Assembly (NCBI GenBank): GCA_030386875.1
Contig: CM059563.1
Coordinates: 13,658,001 to 13,722,000 of the forward strand
Length of the DNA stretch: 64,000 bases
Origin: Morinoia aosen
Taxonomy: Eukaryota > Arthropoda > Malacostraca > Amphipoda > Talitridae
Direction: 5' to 3'
Shown here: positions 45,016 through 57,641 of the stretch, one piece after another
Position numbering within the stretch: the stretch's first letter is position 1
Layout: each line of letters starts with the position of its first letter
Position numbers and translations under genes: made by a program
Notes under the pieces: generated by a model
Database searches by the model: none
The model's input: the letters and a program-made list of their open reading frames with translations, nothing else
Told to the model about the DNA's origin: nothing

Positions 45016-46364
45016 ATTTTGACGTAATAAATATTCCCTCAGTTGGCGTTCCAGTTGACGCAGTTGACGTTCCTCGTAAATTTTCTGCCGTAACGTTTTC
45101 GCCCAAAATTTTTCTACCGTAATTTTTCTCAAAATGAATGTCCTGGTAGTCGATATTCCCTAGACAAATGTCCCAATTTAAGTAGCGAATGTCTCCGTTG
45201 CAAATGCACAGTTCTGCTCGAACCGGATACGCAGGACACAGTTGCCCGCCTCGTCGACCATAACCGTGTCACATTTTCGGCAACTTGAATTCCGCCCGAC
45301 TGAAGACCGTCAGATTGCGCCGCGCTCGTGCTGCGAACCATCCCGCGTACTGGTCGTCATGGATTAGCTTTGTTGAGTGCTATACATTTTGCTTGATTAC
45401 GCGACGGAATGCGAGACGGTTATTGTGTTTTGCGATTGAGTTTTCTTCGGTGTGTTAAAAAATGCGTAAGCCATCGGTGATATGTGACTCAACAGACCTG
45501 TGTGTCGCGTAGCTTGCGCGCGATCAATTCTGTTCAATTATATATAATGTATTTTTTTATTATAGTTCATTACAGTGATGTATTTCTCGTTCTGTGTGAT
45601 ATCTTTCAGTGATACGCTATGAATATGTCAAATCATTCGAGAATGGATTTTTTTTTCATTTTGCCATTCATATTCGTTATGGTAAATTCGTCCTCATGAA
45701 TATGTCCCAAATATGCTCATCGTACTTTGAGTGTGTTGCTGTCTAGTGATACCATGCATTACAAGGCGCAGAATATTATTTGCATTCCCAAAATAATAAA
45801 TAACCTTCATGTGTGATGTTAAAATAGGTATGCCGCTGAAAAATAAAAATTGCGATCAACCAACCCAAGATCAGGGCAGAATTTACAGACAATGCCCGTC
45901 GTCGCGAAGCGAGAGCTTGAAGCGAAAGTTACACCAAGTCAACTTTGCTACACTACGGGCTACAGCGACCAGCTTTGCCAAGTCGACGTGAAAACACTTA
46001 CGCTATGAGCTGTACCATAACGATGACACAAATTGCGTAAGTGATCTCAAGTGACAGCGTTGTGCTCACTGCCCTGGCTTGCTACCTCGCAAGCTTGCGG
46101 TGTCCGGCGCCTGCTGGCTGCAGAGTAGCGCAGATCTGTTGTCTCCCGGGTCTGACCGGGCGATTGACCCGCTGCCGTGATTTTCAAATTTGATCTTACC
46201 TAATGATACGCTTGGTGTGTTTATTTATTTGTTTGGACCATATGCACGTCCGTCCAGGTGAGCTGAGTAAGAGTAAAAGATTTAGAACAAAACAAAATTT
46301 ATCAAGAATCCCCACTTTAATGATTCACATAATTTATACGCATGTCTCCTGTCTGCAATATCTC
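45016..46364. other. Unique intronic sequence
   Basis: A GC-richer stretch lies at 45190-45350 and another at 46060-46180. I see no gene or clear repeat. Confidence 0.45.
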
Positions 46365-46635
46365 ATAATCCTAATAATACCCTAGGTTTTTTTATCTATT
46401 TATGTATTTATGAATGGTTTGGTGTCCGCTTTTTCCGTCGCTCTGTCATGCTCATAAAGATGCTTAATGACCGTGTCTGTGATACGAGTTTCACCAGTGC
46501 ACAAGTACCATAATATTTTAATCGCGAGTACTATTAAAATGGATATATTTGTTTGTCATCCACACCTGGAAGATTTATTTAAAGAAAATATCGAATCCCG
46601 TCATTTTAGACGGGCCGTGTACGCTGGTATTGAAA
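46365..46635 (+). repeat. Dispersed repeat, copy 2 (unclassified)
   Basis: This is homologous to 5326-5600 in the same orientation. Shared blocks include ACGAGTTTCACCAGTGCACA, then AGTACCATAATATT, GTCATCCACACCTGGAA and ATCCCGTCATTTTAGACG. Similarity stops near 46628. The family is unknown. Confidence 0.72.
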
Positions 46636-47318
46636 TGTTGCTTGTGATATAGAAATTTGCAATGTCTCTTGCACTTACAGTATACGGTATAGTGGCTGTG
46701 GACTTTCAACGTAGTGATGACATAAGCCGTACGATTTAAGGTGGATAAATGTTTTTGTGTTTCAGTAGTTGATGCAAATTATGGAGTTCGTCTCGTGACT
46801 GCACCCTCATGACTTAGAAGGAAAACAAACTTCGGTCGCATTGAACTGGAGCAAGCTGTTTACTCATTTTCCTCTAGTGATTCAATCAGTAGCACAATAT
46901 TTTTCATGTTTTGTTAACACTTTCTAAAAGATTTCCGAGGAAACCTTCTGTTTAAATGTACGAAGTGTACCAGTCCGCCCGCCTCAGGTCATTGCAGGCA
47001 GTTCCTAGCTGCAGATAAGAAAAACTCTGTGCGCTTATCTTGCCAGTTTCAACTGTCTCTATTTATGTATTGTCTGTTACATTTAGATTAGGAAATTTCC
47101 GCTAAGCTCACGTTATTGCCTCCAGGATTTGACATCCTGATTTCGCTTAGTTTTTATGTTTGATAACTTTAAAAAGTTTAGTGTAAAATTTGCATGTTTT
47201 TTTCATTGTTGTCAGTAATTTCAAACTTGTATTTACAATTCCGTGCTCTCATTACTCCGTCATTTTTTTCCATAATAATCAAGAACCTTCTTCTCATTAT
47301 AGCATTACTCAGTTTTGT
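46636..47318. other. Unique intronic sequence
   Basis: AT-rich sequence. I see no gene. Confidence 0.45.
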
Positions 47319-47900
47319 GCATCATAACTTACCCTCGTCTCCCCTCATCACACCATATCTCGTTCCTTCTCTTAGTCTTCATGCGTCCCCTCACAATCTC
47401 CCTCTATTGTTTACCTCCGTCGCCATGGCGACCACAAAATGGCTTCCGCCCCTCGCCGCATTGCTGCTGTGCCTCACTTCCCCTCACTTCCCCTACACCC
47501 TCTCTTCCTCACCTTATATCACTCACCCACTTCCTCTCATTCACCCACTTTCCCCCACTCCTTCACTTTCCCTCACTCCCCTCTTTCCATCACTCCTTCG
47601 CCGGGAGGGAGTGATACCACTCCCCTACTTCCAGTCATCATCTTATTTTCCCGTATTCCTTCACTTCCCCTCACTTCTTCGCTCTCCCTCAGTGCCCCTC
47701 GCTCTTTCATTTCTCCTAATTCCTCTACTTCCCCTCATTCCTCCATTTCCCTTCACTTCCCCTCACTCTCCTTCAAACTCTGCCCTGACTTTCCCTTACT
47801 CTTTCATTTGTCATAATTCCTCGACTTCCCCTCTTTCCTCTACTTCCTTCCACTTCCCCTCACTCCCTCGTTTCCCTCACTTCCTCACTCCCCTCACGGC
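47319..47900. repeat. Polypyrimidine tract (CCCTCACTTCC-rich)
   Basis: Some 550 bp is dominated by CT-rich CCCCTCACTTC and CCTCACTCCC variants on the plus strand, without a fixed unit. The 254-codon ORF across it is a composition artefact. Confidence 0.88.
47419..47432. promoter_or_regulatory. Perfect GTCGCCATGGCGAC palindrome (RFX X-box type)
   Basis: This 14-bp perfect palindrome fits the X-box consensus. It is followed four bases later by AAAATGGC, a YY1-like core. It sits in a short non-pyrimidine interruption of the CT-rich tract. Confidence 0.5.
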
Positions 47901-48712
47901 CCCGCTCCCCCAAATGAGGCAGCGCGGTCACGGCACTGTCACGAGCCGGACAAAATAACTGTGTTGTAAATAGTCAGTGGAGAAAATGAAATGAACTCTG
48001 TGATGTTGCAACATTGCGCATTGTAGTAAACGACTTCATTCCGGTGGGTGTCTTTTTGTAGGCGTAAATGTTAGTGAAATGAGTTCACCATCCCTGCTGA
48101 GATTAAGCTGCTGTACAAGTACGTTTGCGTTATTGGTGAAGAAAAATTCAGCGATCATAAATGTTTAATATCTCAATCATTGCCTAGCATTCTATTTATT
48201 ATTGAGGAATGATCTGTCGCAACTCGTATTTGAATTCGTTTGGACTGATTTTACACTTAATTTAGGTAACGAGCTAATTCACAAATCGTTAATAATTGGT
48301 TTATTAATGACAATAATTTATAACATTTATTATTGACGAACAATGATCCCAGGAAATTCCATGAAAAATCAAACCAACTTCAGGCTAGTATCTGAAATAG
48401 CACGTTTTTCCCGTGGACATCGGCTCGATGCTCATCAATGCCAGCCCATGCAGTAATTCTCCACTTTTGGAAACTTAGAACTTAGCCACGATTCCCCCGC
48501 TCCACCCAGGTCTGTGAAATTGTTACCAGCTCGACTGTGGGTAACCGTCATTATGTCCTCGTGTTGGTTATACGGTGTTTTAAAAAATGTTCTAAATGAT
48601 GTATACAGTATATATTAGGCTTGATTGGAATAAAACCTCTTGTTTCTTTGAACTACTCAGGCAAGCGCACCTAGCCACCTCAGTTGATGGGCTGTACAAC
48701 TTGAGCCTCACT
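47901..48712. other. Unique intronic sequence
   Basis: I see no gene or repeat. Confidence 0.45.
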
Positions 48713-49105
48713 GACTTTTGTGTCTTGATCGTTGTTGAAATCTCTGACATGATCGCAATTGAAATATCTATGTCTTGATCGTACTTGAAATCTCTATGTC
48801 TTGATCGTACTTGAAATAACTATGTCTTGATCGTTGTTGAAATCTCTGACATGATCGCAATTGAAATATCTATGTCTTGATCGTTCTTGAAATACCTATG
48901 ACTTGATCGTTCTTGAAATATCTATGTCTTGATCGTTGTTCAAATATTTATGTCTTGATCGTAATTGAAACCTCTGTCTCATGATCGTAATTGAAATATC
49001 TATATCTTGATCGTAATTTGAATATCTATGTCTTGATCGTAATTTGAACCTCTATGTCTTGATCGTAATTTGAATCTCTATGCTTTGATCGTTTTTGATG
49101 GTATT
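48713..49105. repeat. Minisatellite, 25/26-bp unit, about 15 copies
   Basis: TATGTCTTGATCGTAATTGA followed by AATCTC/AATA, with GACATGATCG variants. Confidence 0.95.
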
Positions 49106-51180
49106 ATTCCATCTGAGATCGTGTCATAGTTGGCACGAAGCGCACGTCAAGAGAGTGAAGTGGATTTCAACAACTCCAAATTCTGTATTCTCACACTAAG
49201 CTGAGTGATCGCTGTATTGCGTGTTGTGTGGGTGACGTTAGAGTGTAACTAGAGTTTGACGGTCATTTGATGCCGCTATATGTTGCATGGCTAAAATAAG
49301 TGACTCGGATGGAGATGTTTCACTTCACCCAGGTTACCATACTCCGGATGAAAGAAACTGCTAATGCCACTCTTTCTCAAGACAAGTGGCAAATTCAGAT
49401 TTCCTTTTTATCTATTGTTAAAGCGATATTATTTTTTCTTTTGTGGGTTTACTTACAGCGCCTTGTGCAGGCTTGCTCTAGTTCTTTTGATTCTAATAAA
49501 AAGGGAACGGAGTTGCGCGTAAGTGACCTGTGGTACGAATGCTTTCGTTGCAGCTTCATTTTTTTACTTTTCAGCCTTCGTTTGTTGTGAAATGCTGCCT
49601 TTTTGTCTTGACGAGCTGAAATCTCGCGCATTTTGGTGAGGCTTCGTACAAATCTTTGTTGGGTTCTGCTATGTGTGGTTATCATCTTTACTTATCGCAC
49701 AGGAAGTTGAAATTAATCTTAACTAGTCCAATATTAACTGTGCAGATATATTTAAAATCAGGCAATTTTCCTCACTTGAAAAAAATTTAGCCAACACTTA
49801 TCTTCATCATAAATTTAACCTTTAATTGAGAAACATTTAACGTACGTTCGTTTTGCTTTATACATAGAAGTCAAAATCTCTTTTTACTCAGGTCTTTTCC
49901 GACCTAACCAAACAAGCAGTAACTCAACAGCTCTCTATCTGCTTAGTTTTAGCATTTAAAACGTTCGAATAAACCAGTGGAAGAGCACGAATAGCTTTTG
50001 CCTTGACATTTTTTGCATAGCATACTAAGTCGTTCTTAGCCCGGAACATCAAAGCGCGAGGCTATAATTTTAAAGCGAAAACTTTCATGTATCGCATATA
50101 TGAAAGGTCTACAGAAAGAGCACAATAAGTTACAATATATTATACGAATTACTATACTGATCCAAAGCGAAGTTTTACCGTTCTTTCAACTCATGTTCCT
50201 ACTTCGCAAAAAATGCTTTTTTCACTCAGTAGCGTGCGAAAGCTATTGAGACATTACGTTTGAAGAGACTGTCTCACTTCGGTATACTCTTATTCAATGA
50301 AGTACGTGCATGTGTGTCCCGTTTCCGTCGAGATAAGAACAAGCCAGTACATTTTAGCGTTCATTTTATGAATAATTCGCTACCACAGCCCCACAGCTCC
50401 ACACGCCGCGCGTATACACCACGCAGCACCCAGATACGCTATCGCATGAACGCTAGTGGTAACGCACGTGTCTCATGCCATATTTACCGCAGCTTCTCAT
50501 TAACGCGACATGATGCTCGCTTCTAATCCGACGCACCTTCGTTTCCCGTCTGATTTGTGCATAATTTTACGCTTTAACTACAGATTTGACGTGCAATATT
50601 GGTTGTGTTACAGCAGGTGTGCGGTAGGTGCTATCAGTGCTGTTATCGCAGCGACATCGGCCAGGCTGACGTCGTTGATGCGTCCCCGAAAATTGGCTTC
50701 ACCACCAAAAATTTGCACGACCGTAAAGTGCGCTCATTGAACATCTCTGTGAAGTTTTTTTCAAGTTAATGCATTGTTTCGAGCACTTCGGGTGCTGTGC
50801 GTAAGCCAGATTGCTCTAAAAGGTGTGTCCAAATAAGTAATGGGTTGTAGTAATGGGTCTGTTCTTGTTAGAGATGGGTTTGTTGCATGAGGACTAATCT
50901 TAGGAACGCGGAGTTCCCAGTTTTTTAAGGTAGGGTAATTGAACATCATCCTGTTGAAGTAATTATGCTCGTCTTTTGGTAATAGAATTCTGAATAAATT
51001 TACATTTTTTTCTTTACATGAGAATTTTATTTGTTTACTTTCTTTCTAATAATAAGACGTCAGAAATAATTACAGCGCTTTGATGTATGCTTTGAAAGAA
51101 ACGAATATAAGTGCTGCGCTGAAGAAGATTTCCTGCATCATGCATTACGTGGAAAAAACTCCGATGTAGTCGATAGAAAA
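49106..51180. other. Unique intronic sequence
   Basis: Short ORFs only. I see no gene or repeat. Confidence 0.45.
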
Positions 51181-51209
51181 AACGAAAGAAAGAAAGAAAG
51201 AAAGAAAAA
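51181..51209. repeat. (GAAA)n microsatellite
   Basis: Six GAAA units. Confidence 0.93.
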
Positions 51210-52279
51210 CCGTTTATTTCCAAAAAATTTAATACATGAGATGGATAACACACTGGATTTTAAATTTTTCTTATTATAAAGGTCCTGAATTAATAAACAA
51301 CTACTCTCAGTCGTGTCGGTCTCGTCAGCATATCCGTAGTTTGAGGTATTCTGATCAATTTAGATGAGATTCAGCAATAGTTGCGTTATCAATATATTGC
51401 GAATTTTAATTGAATGTTTTATTTTTTTTATTCCGGTGAGAACAATTCCAGACATTTCTCACTGAATTAGGCAACTTTTCTATTTTAGGTTCCAGCAACT
51501 CAGTTTTGCGAGTACAAGGTGCTTTGTGTTAGTCTTAATGCAGGGCTGAGACCATCTGCTTTATTCGATTTAATTACTGCTCAAAATATTATAATTTATT
51601 TCTCTGACTTTTCAACCATGGGCACAATCTCCTGCAAACGATCATCCGCCTAAATCGCAAAAATATTTTAGAGCATGCAAAAGAAATTTTGCCTTCCCAG
51701 GCTCCTTTTATGCTGCCACAGACCGTTCTGCTCATCTCAACGAGCTAATAAATTCCTCACGTGACTTACAGCGTCACTGCAAACATACTCTGCTGACGAT
51801 CTCTCGATTTTTGGGTAAATTATTCCCTGAAACCATCAGGGGAAAATTTATTCTTCAAGTGGCCTGATTTTCAAACAATTTACAGCATACCAACGTACAA
51901 TTGCCGTGCATTATTCTAAGTCGATTTAGCCCCGCTACGTGCTGTAGCACATACAGCGCGCGGAGCCAAGTCCACTGAAGAACACGCGCTGCCCGACATC
52001 CCGACATACCGCTACGGTGACGCACTTGGAAAATTCGGGACCTCGCTGTGAGCAGCCTGGATTGCCGCAAACGCCTGGCGCGTTGCAGCGTTTTGTTCAA
52101 GTACGATTGCAGGTACTACAGTCTATGTGTTTGTTTTAAATGATGTATAGTTTTTTCATGGCTCACATGAGTTAAATTGAACAAGGTTATACCGGCAGAG
52201 CGTGTTGTGTTGGTGTTGTGAAGCTGTTGGCGTGGAATGGAATACGGCGATAAAACGTGTCATGGGACCTATTCTTGGG
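51210..52279. other. Unique intronic sequence
   Basis: I see no gene or repeat. A GC-rich stretch lies at about 51930-52090. Confidence 0.45.
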
Positions 52280-52382
52280 TGGTCTGCCACTGCCACTGCC
52301 ACTACTACTGCCACTATACCACCACTACCATCACCACCACCACCACTACCACCTCTACCACCTCTACCACCACCAGCAGACT
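52280..52382. repeat. (CCACYA)n triplet-type repeat
   Basis: CCACTACCACCACCACC and related triplets. Confidence 0.93.
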
Positions 52383-52439
52383 CCACTAATCCCGAGGTCG
52401 ATGCGTAATAGCCAGGCAGCTCGCAATGACCCTTCCTGG

Positions 52440-52790
52440 AGCTCTGCTGTGGTGCTATAGTGGCGGGATGCTATGGTGCTGTGGTGGCGTGGTGCTGTGG
52501 TGCTGTGGTGCTGTGGTGGCGTGGTGCTGTGGTGCTGTGGTGGCGTGGTGCTGTGGTGCTGTGGTGGCGTGGTGCTGTGGTGCTGTGGTGGCGGAATGCT
52601 ATGGTGCTGTGGTGCTGTGGTGGCGTGGTGCTGTGGTGCTATAGTGGCGGGATGCTATGGTGCTGTGGTGCTATGGTGCTGTGGTGCTGCGGTGGTGGGG
52701 AGCTGTGGTTTCACAGAGCTGCGGGCTGTGTGGTGCTGTCGTGCTGTGACGTGCTATGGTGCTGTGGTGCTGCGGTGGTGGGGTGCCACC
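52440..52790. repeat. Minisatellite built of GTGCTGTGGTG, mixed 9-bp and 26-bp periodicity
   Basis: GTGGTGCTGTGGTGGCG repeats, interrupted by ATAGTGGCGGGATGCTAT. Confidence 0.93.
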
Positions 52791-53139
52791 GCAGCTGGGT
52801 GACTTTCGCAAACTTATAAAACCCCCGTATGACTTCATCATAAAACATACACCTACTGTGAGGGAGTATTTTCAACTATTCTAAAGTTCACGTCCATTCA
52901 CGAAAAATAACCTAAAGGCTTACGGAGAATAATCAGCGCGTAGTGACGCCAAATCGACAGGGGGACTTTCGCAGCCAATCGTGCCCTAAATTGTTTTGAA
53001 ATTCGGCCCTGGAAGAGCGCTAGCAGAGGTCGTAATGTCGTGCATTAAGACGTTATTAAATGGAGACTGCAACAAACCGTTTGGGTGCCTGTGACTGCGT
53101 CGTAAACTGGCCTGACCTGCCCTAAACCGGCCCAATTAA
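52791..53139. other. Unique intronic sequence
   Basis: I see no gene. Confidence 0.45.
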
Positions 53140-54030
53140 GGGGCTTTTGGGGTCCTGTTGATGAGTCCCTGTGGCTGGGAATGGGGTCCAATCAAGGGGA
53201 CATAGAGTCCTGTTGATGAGTCCCTGTGGCTGGGAATGGGGTCCAATCAAGGGGACATAGAGTCCTGTTGATGGGTTCCGGTGGCTGGGAATGGGGTCCA
53301 ATGAAGGGGACATAGAGTCCTGTTGATGGGTCCCGGTGGCTGGGAATGGGGTCCAATCAAGGGGACATAGAGTCCTGTTGATGGGTCCCGGTGGCTGGGA
53401 ATGGGGTCCAATGAAGGGGACATAGAGTCCTGTTGATGGGTCCCGGTGGCTGGGAATGGGGTCCAATGAAGGGGACATAGAGTCCTGTTGATGGGTCCCG
53501 GTGGCTGGGAATGGGGTCCAATCAAGGGGACATAAAGTCCTGTTGATGGGTCCCGGTGGCTGGGAATGGGGTCCAATGAAGGGGACATAGAGTCCTGTTG
53601 ATGGGTCCCGGTGGCTGGGAATGGGGTCCAATCAAGGGGACATAGAGTCCTGTTGATGGGTCCCGGTGGCTGGGAATGGGGTCCAATGAAGGGGACATAG
53701 AGTCCTGTTGATGGGTCCCGGTGGCTGGGAATGGGGTCCAATCAAGGGGACATAAAGTCCTGTTGATGGGTCCCGGTGGCTGGGAATGGGGTCCAATGAA
53801 GGGGACATAGAGTCCTGTTGATGGGTCCCGGTGGCTGGGAATGGGGTCCAATCAAGGGGACATAGAGTCCTGTTGATGGGTCCCGGTGGCTGGGAATGGG
53901 GTCCAATCAAGGGGACATAGAGTCCTGTTGATGGGTCCCGGGGGCTGAGAAGGGGGTGCAGTTGAGGGGACACCGGGGTCCTGTTGATGGCTCCCGGTGG
54001 CTGGGAAAGGGGTCCAATGAAGGGGACACC
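53140..54030. repeat. Minisatellite, 55-bp unit, about 16 copies
   Basis: GGGGACATAGAGTCCTGTTG, then ATGGGTCCCGGTGGCTGGG, then AATGGGGTCCAAT(C/G)AA. The ATCAA and ATGAA endings alternate in a partly regular way, suggesting two- to three-unit duplications. Minus-strand ORFs (up to 169 codons, DPIPSHRDPSTGLYVP and similar) are spurious. Confidence 0.97.
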
Positions 54031-54129
54031 GGGGTCGTGATGAAGAGACACTTTGACCGTGAAGAAGGAAAAGGGTCGGGAAGGGAACAATGACACCCGT
54101 CCGACCTGGCTATTTTGGCACGAAATAAT

Positions 54130-54222
54130 CAACGATGTCGCAATATTAGATGTCGATGTCGCAATATTAGATGTCGATGTCGCAATATTAGATGTTGATG
54201 TTGCGATATTAGATGTCGATGT
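54130..54222. repeat. Tandem repeat, 21-bp unit, 4-5 copies
   Basis: GATGTCGATGTCGCAATATT. Confidence 0.95.
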
Positions 54223-54835
54223 AGTTTTTTATGGTGAGGTATGGCAGCAAGCAATGGTAACTATTTATTGTTTCATTATTTTTGTGAATATGGCAAATTT
54301 GGCAAATTTGCCCAAAAACAACAGGACTCCAAAGAAAGTAGCGCTAGGGGCTGTAGAGTGATATCCTTCTAACGCTACAAAATTAATTTCGGATTCAATT
54401 TCAGATTTTGCGAAAGTTTTGTAGTTCAACAATAATCAACACTACTTACGGATGTACCACATGTATCCATACATTTTCGCTTTTGAGGATCTTAAAAGAA
54501 AGTGAAACGAAGCAGGCAGTGGCAGCATTTGAGCGGCGACGCCCCTGAGGATGGCACCGAATTTAGAACAAACCGTAACGACGTCAAATATGAAGCCGCA
54601 TTTGGTGTATGTGTGCTGCAGCAGATACGTGTTAGTTTCCACGTAAATTTTGGATTCGTTCTATAAATGCAGCGACGCTGTCGTGATCAGAGGAAGGGTT
54701 AAGGAGTTACAGAGAGGATGTGCGAAGAAGCTACCGAAATTTGAGTTAATTGCTCCGTGCTACTTACGTTTTTTGTAGTAAGTGAAGAGCAACAGAATAA
54801 TTGCTCTCGCAAGTTTTAGAAAGCTCATTTGCCTG
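54223..54835. other. Unique intronic sequence
   Basis: I see no gene or repeat. Confidence 0.45.
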
Positions 54836-55205
54836 CAATTTTTGGGCATTATAAAATGACACTCGCGTTAGGCAATGGCGTGCAGAAATATGTTTGAGTA
54901 AAACATTAAGGACACGCTGCGATTGGTGCATCACAAATGCGTCGAGTGGAGTGGCAAGCAAGGAAATTTTGAAGCCGCTCCTGCCATAGTGATCCATCAC
55001 AAATGCATCTACGTACCACCCTCATGTGCATGAGTTCACGTAATATTGCCTTCGTTCCACTTATTTTATTTCTGTTAATTGTTGGCTTTTAGAGAACACC
55101 ATCCGGAACAACCTGCGCTTGAAGTTATCCTCAATTATTTACTCAAACGGATCCCTGCTCTCTACATCTTAACCGCGTGTCCTTTTACAGCTCTCAAAAT
55201 CACAA
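54836..55205. repeat. Diverged inverted duplication, arms about 75 bp or more
   Basis: The minus strand of 54836-54910 and the plus strand of 55128-55205 share TTTACTCAAAC, CTGC, TAAC(C)GCG followed by GTGTC, TTTTA and CAAAA in order, at about 65% identity. The short peptides read in corresponding frames also resemble each other weakly (LLKHISA / LLKRIPA). This may be the remains of a foldback element. Confidence 0.55.
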
Positions 55206-55216
55206 AAGATTGGTTT

Positions 55217-55252
55217 GAAATTTACTGTAGTTATTATACTACAGTAAATTTC
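55217..55252. repeat. Perfect hairpin, 14-bp stem and 8-nt loop
   Basis: GAAATTTACTGTAG, loop TTATTATA, then the exact complement. Confidence 0.9.
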
Positions 55253-55519
55253 TTGCAAAAATTGAAGAACACTGTAATACCAACTTGAGTTTTGTTTGTA
55301 ACCCTCAGCACATTCTCCGTAACTCCCAGCCACTCCACCTAAAACCCCAACACCCAGCCACAACTTCCTCAGCCTCCCCAACGCTCCGGAAAACGTTCTG
55401 TGATCTCACTCAGTCCGCACATCCCAGCTTTATTGACCAGAACTGAAACGCGGATCCGGCGCAGCACACGTCCGGATGTGGCCTAAATACGGCCGGAGTC
55501 TGATGGTTCTCGGGCTTTA

Positions 55520-56178
55520 CAAACGCTGCTGCCCAGTACACAGAGCTGCTTTACAGACGCTGCTGCCCAGTACACAGAGCTGCCTTACAGACGCTGCTGC
55601 CCAGTACACAGAGCTGCCTTACAGACGCTGCTGCCCAGTACACAGAGCTGCCTTCCAGACGCTGCTGCCCAGTACACAGAGCTGCCTTACAGACGCTGCT
55701 GCCCAGTACACAGAGCTGCCTTACAGACGCTGCTGCCCAGTACACAGAGCTGCTGTACAGACGCTGCTGCCCAGTACACAGAGCTGTCTTACAGACGCTG
55801 CTGTCCAGTACACAGAGCTGCCTTACAGACGCTGCTGCCCAGTACACAGAGCTGCCTTACAGACGCTGCTGCCCAGTACACAGAGCTGCTTACAGACGCT
55901 GCTGCCCAGTACACAGAGCTGCCTTACAGACGCTGCTGCCCAGTACACAGAGCTGCCTTACAGACGCTGCTGCCCAGTACACGGAGCTGCCTTACAGACA
56001 CTACTGCCCAGTACACAGAGCTGCCTTACAGACGCTGCTGCCCAATACACAGAGCTGCCTTACAGACGCTGCTGCCCAGTACACAGAGCTGCCTTACAGA
56101 CGCTGCTGCCCAGTACACAGAGCTGCCTTACAGACGCTGCTGCCCAGTACACAGAGCTGCCTTACAGACGCTACTGAC
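55520..56178. repeat. Minisatellite, 34-bp unit, about 19-20 copies
   Basis: CAGTACACAGAGCTGCCTTA followed by CAGACGCTGCTGCC. Highly uniform, with one copy shortened near 55890. Confidence 0.97.
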
Positions 56179-56261
56179 CAGTTCACGGAAGTCTTTCTTT
56201 TTTATACGCGTATCATTCATTGAGGCTTCTTGCTCTCACCAGGGCATTGTCGTGATTAATG

Positions 56262-56440
56262 GGGACATGAAAAGGGGTTTTATGAGGACACATGACCAGA
56301 CGTGATCTATTTTCTTGGGTAGACGCGAACAGACGTGATCTATTTTTATGGGCACACATGACCAGACGTGATCTATTTTCATAGGCGGACGTGACCAGAC
56401 GTGGGCGGACATGACCAGACGTGTTCTATGGGAACACCTG
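56262..56440. repeat. Tandem repeat, about 32-bp unit, 5 copies
   Basis: ACATGACCAGACGTGATCTA followed by TTTTCATGGGC. Confidence 0.9.
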
Positions 56441-57084
56441 ACCAAGAGGCAAACAGGCAAACATGACCAGTTTACACCACGGATCATTAACAATGGATTC
56501 GACGAGTTTTACTTAAGCTTGAAAATCATTTCCGCTGCGTTCAATACACAAATTCACGTATTTCAGATAGAAATGTTTTTATCATCTGGGAGTCGTTCTT
56601 TACTTGCTCATAGAAATGTGACGCAATTCGTGAGTTAATTAGGCAAGATTGTGTGATATCTCCCCAAAAAAAATCAATCCCAATTGTTGTCTGATTTTCT
56701 TACCCATGAGATTCCTTCAGTTGTTCACGTTTCAGAAATCTGTATAACGTTGTTCAATCCTTACTTTGTTCTTTTTATGATTGTGTGGTGATTCTTTTGA
56801 AATTCAGTTTAAAAGTTCGCTTGAAGTGAAAGATGCTTTTCACTACCTCAACTAAACTAGGCGTAGGCTACCACTGCACTAGGCGCTATCTACTCTTATG
56901 CTCCAACACACGTCCAACATTTGTGCGGGCGTCAGCATATTGCCGTGAGTGATCAAATAAGATGTGTGTGTTGGTCGACCGTGAAACCATTGTAGAATTA
57001 ACGATATGAGAGCACATGAGCGATGCTACCCCCATGCGGTCCACAGGGGGACCTCCAATGTGCTCCAGTGCATACTCCACTGCT
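56441..57084. other. Unique intronic sequence
   Basis: I see no gene or repeat. Confidence 0.45.
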
Positions 57085-57285
57085 GTAAGTCAGACAATGC
57101 ACTGCAGTATGTCAGGAATTGCACTACAGTAAGTCAGGCACTGCACTGCAGCAAGTCAGGCACTGCACAGCAATATGACAGTTATAAGAGTGCAGTAAAC
57201 AAGGCACCGCACTGCAGAAAATTCAGACATTGCACTGCAATATGTCAGGCACTGCACTGCAGTAAACAAGGCGCTGCAGTGCAGG
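57085..57285. repeat. Degenerate tandem repeat around CAGTAAGTCAGGCACTGCAC
   Basis: Some eight copies of 20-30 bp. Confidence 0.88.
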
Positions 57286-57641
57286 AAATAAGGATGTTTC
57301 GAGGATATCTCAATAATCCATGAGAGTAAATACGCGCAATACTGTATTATCATGCTGCGGAGATGATAACCATGTCAGTTGCTTACAGAACATTGCAATG
57401 AGGAAGCATTGCATTAGAAACACTGTAGCACTGCATACCTATAGCAAATGTTTATTCTGTTTCGATAAAATAGTGTAGTATTGGTGTAAACGTCACGGTG
57501 CTTGCTATGCTATTTTTTTAAATTTATTGTTTTTAAAGTATTTACGTTGATTTGTATTTCCTGTGCAAAATAACAATTTGATTCCTTACGAGAGAAATTG
57601 TCTTATTTTTCATCTCGTGTGTGAGTAGCAAGTATTTTGCA
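57286..57641. other. Unique intronic sequence
   Basis: AT-rich sequence. I see nothing. Confidence 0.45.

Noticed and set aside
47194-47958. 254-codon ORF starting MFFSLLSV with a signal-peptide-like start
   Set aside because: Most of it is a polypyrimidine tract read as Ser/Pro/Leu. The neighbouring frames are also open and there is no family similarity.
53122-54132. Proline-rich protein (DPIPSHRDPSTGLYVP repeats)
   Set aside because: Translation of a 55-bp minisatellite. The unit is not a multiple of three, so the peptide cycles through three frames.
55476-56177. 233-codon ORF with CCPVHRAALQTLLPSTQS repeats
   Set aside because: Produced by a 34-bp minisatellite, with no domain and no conserved flanks.
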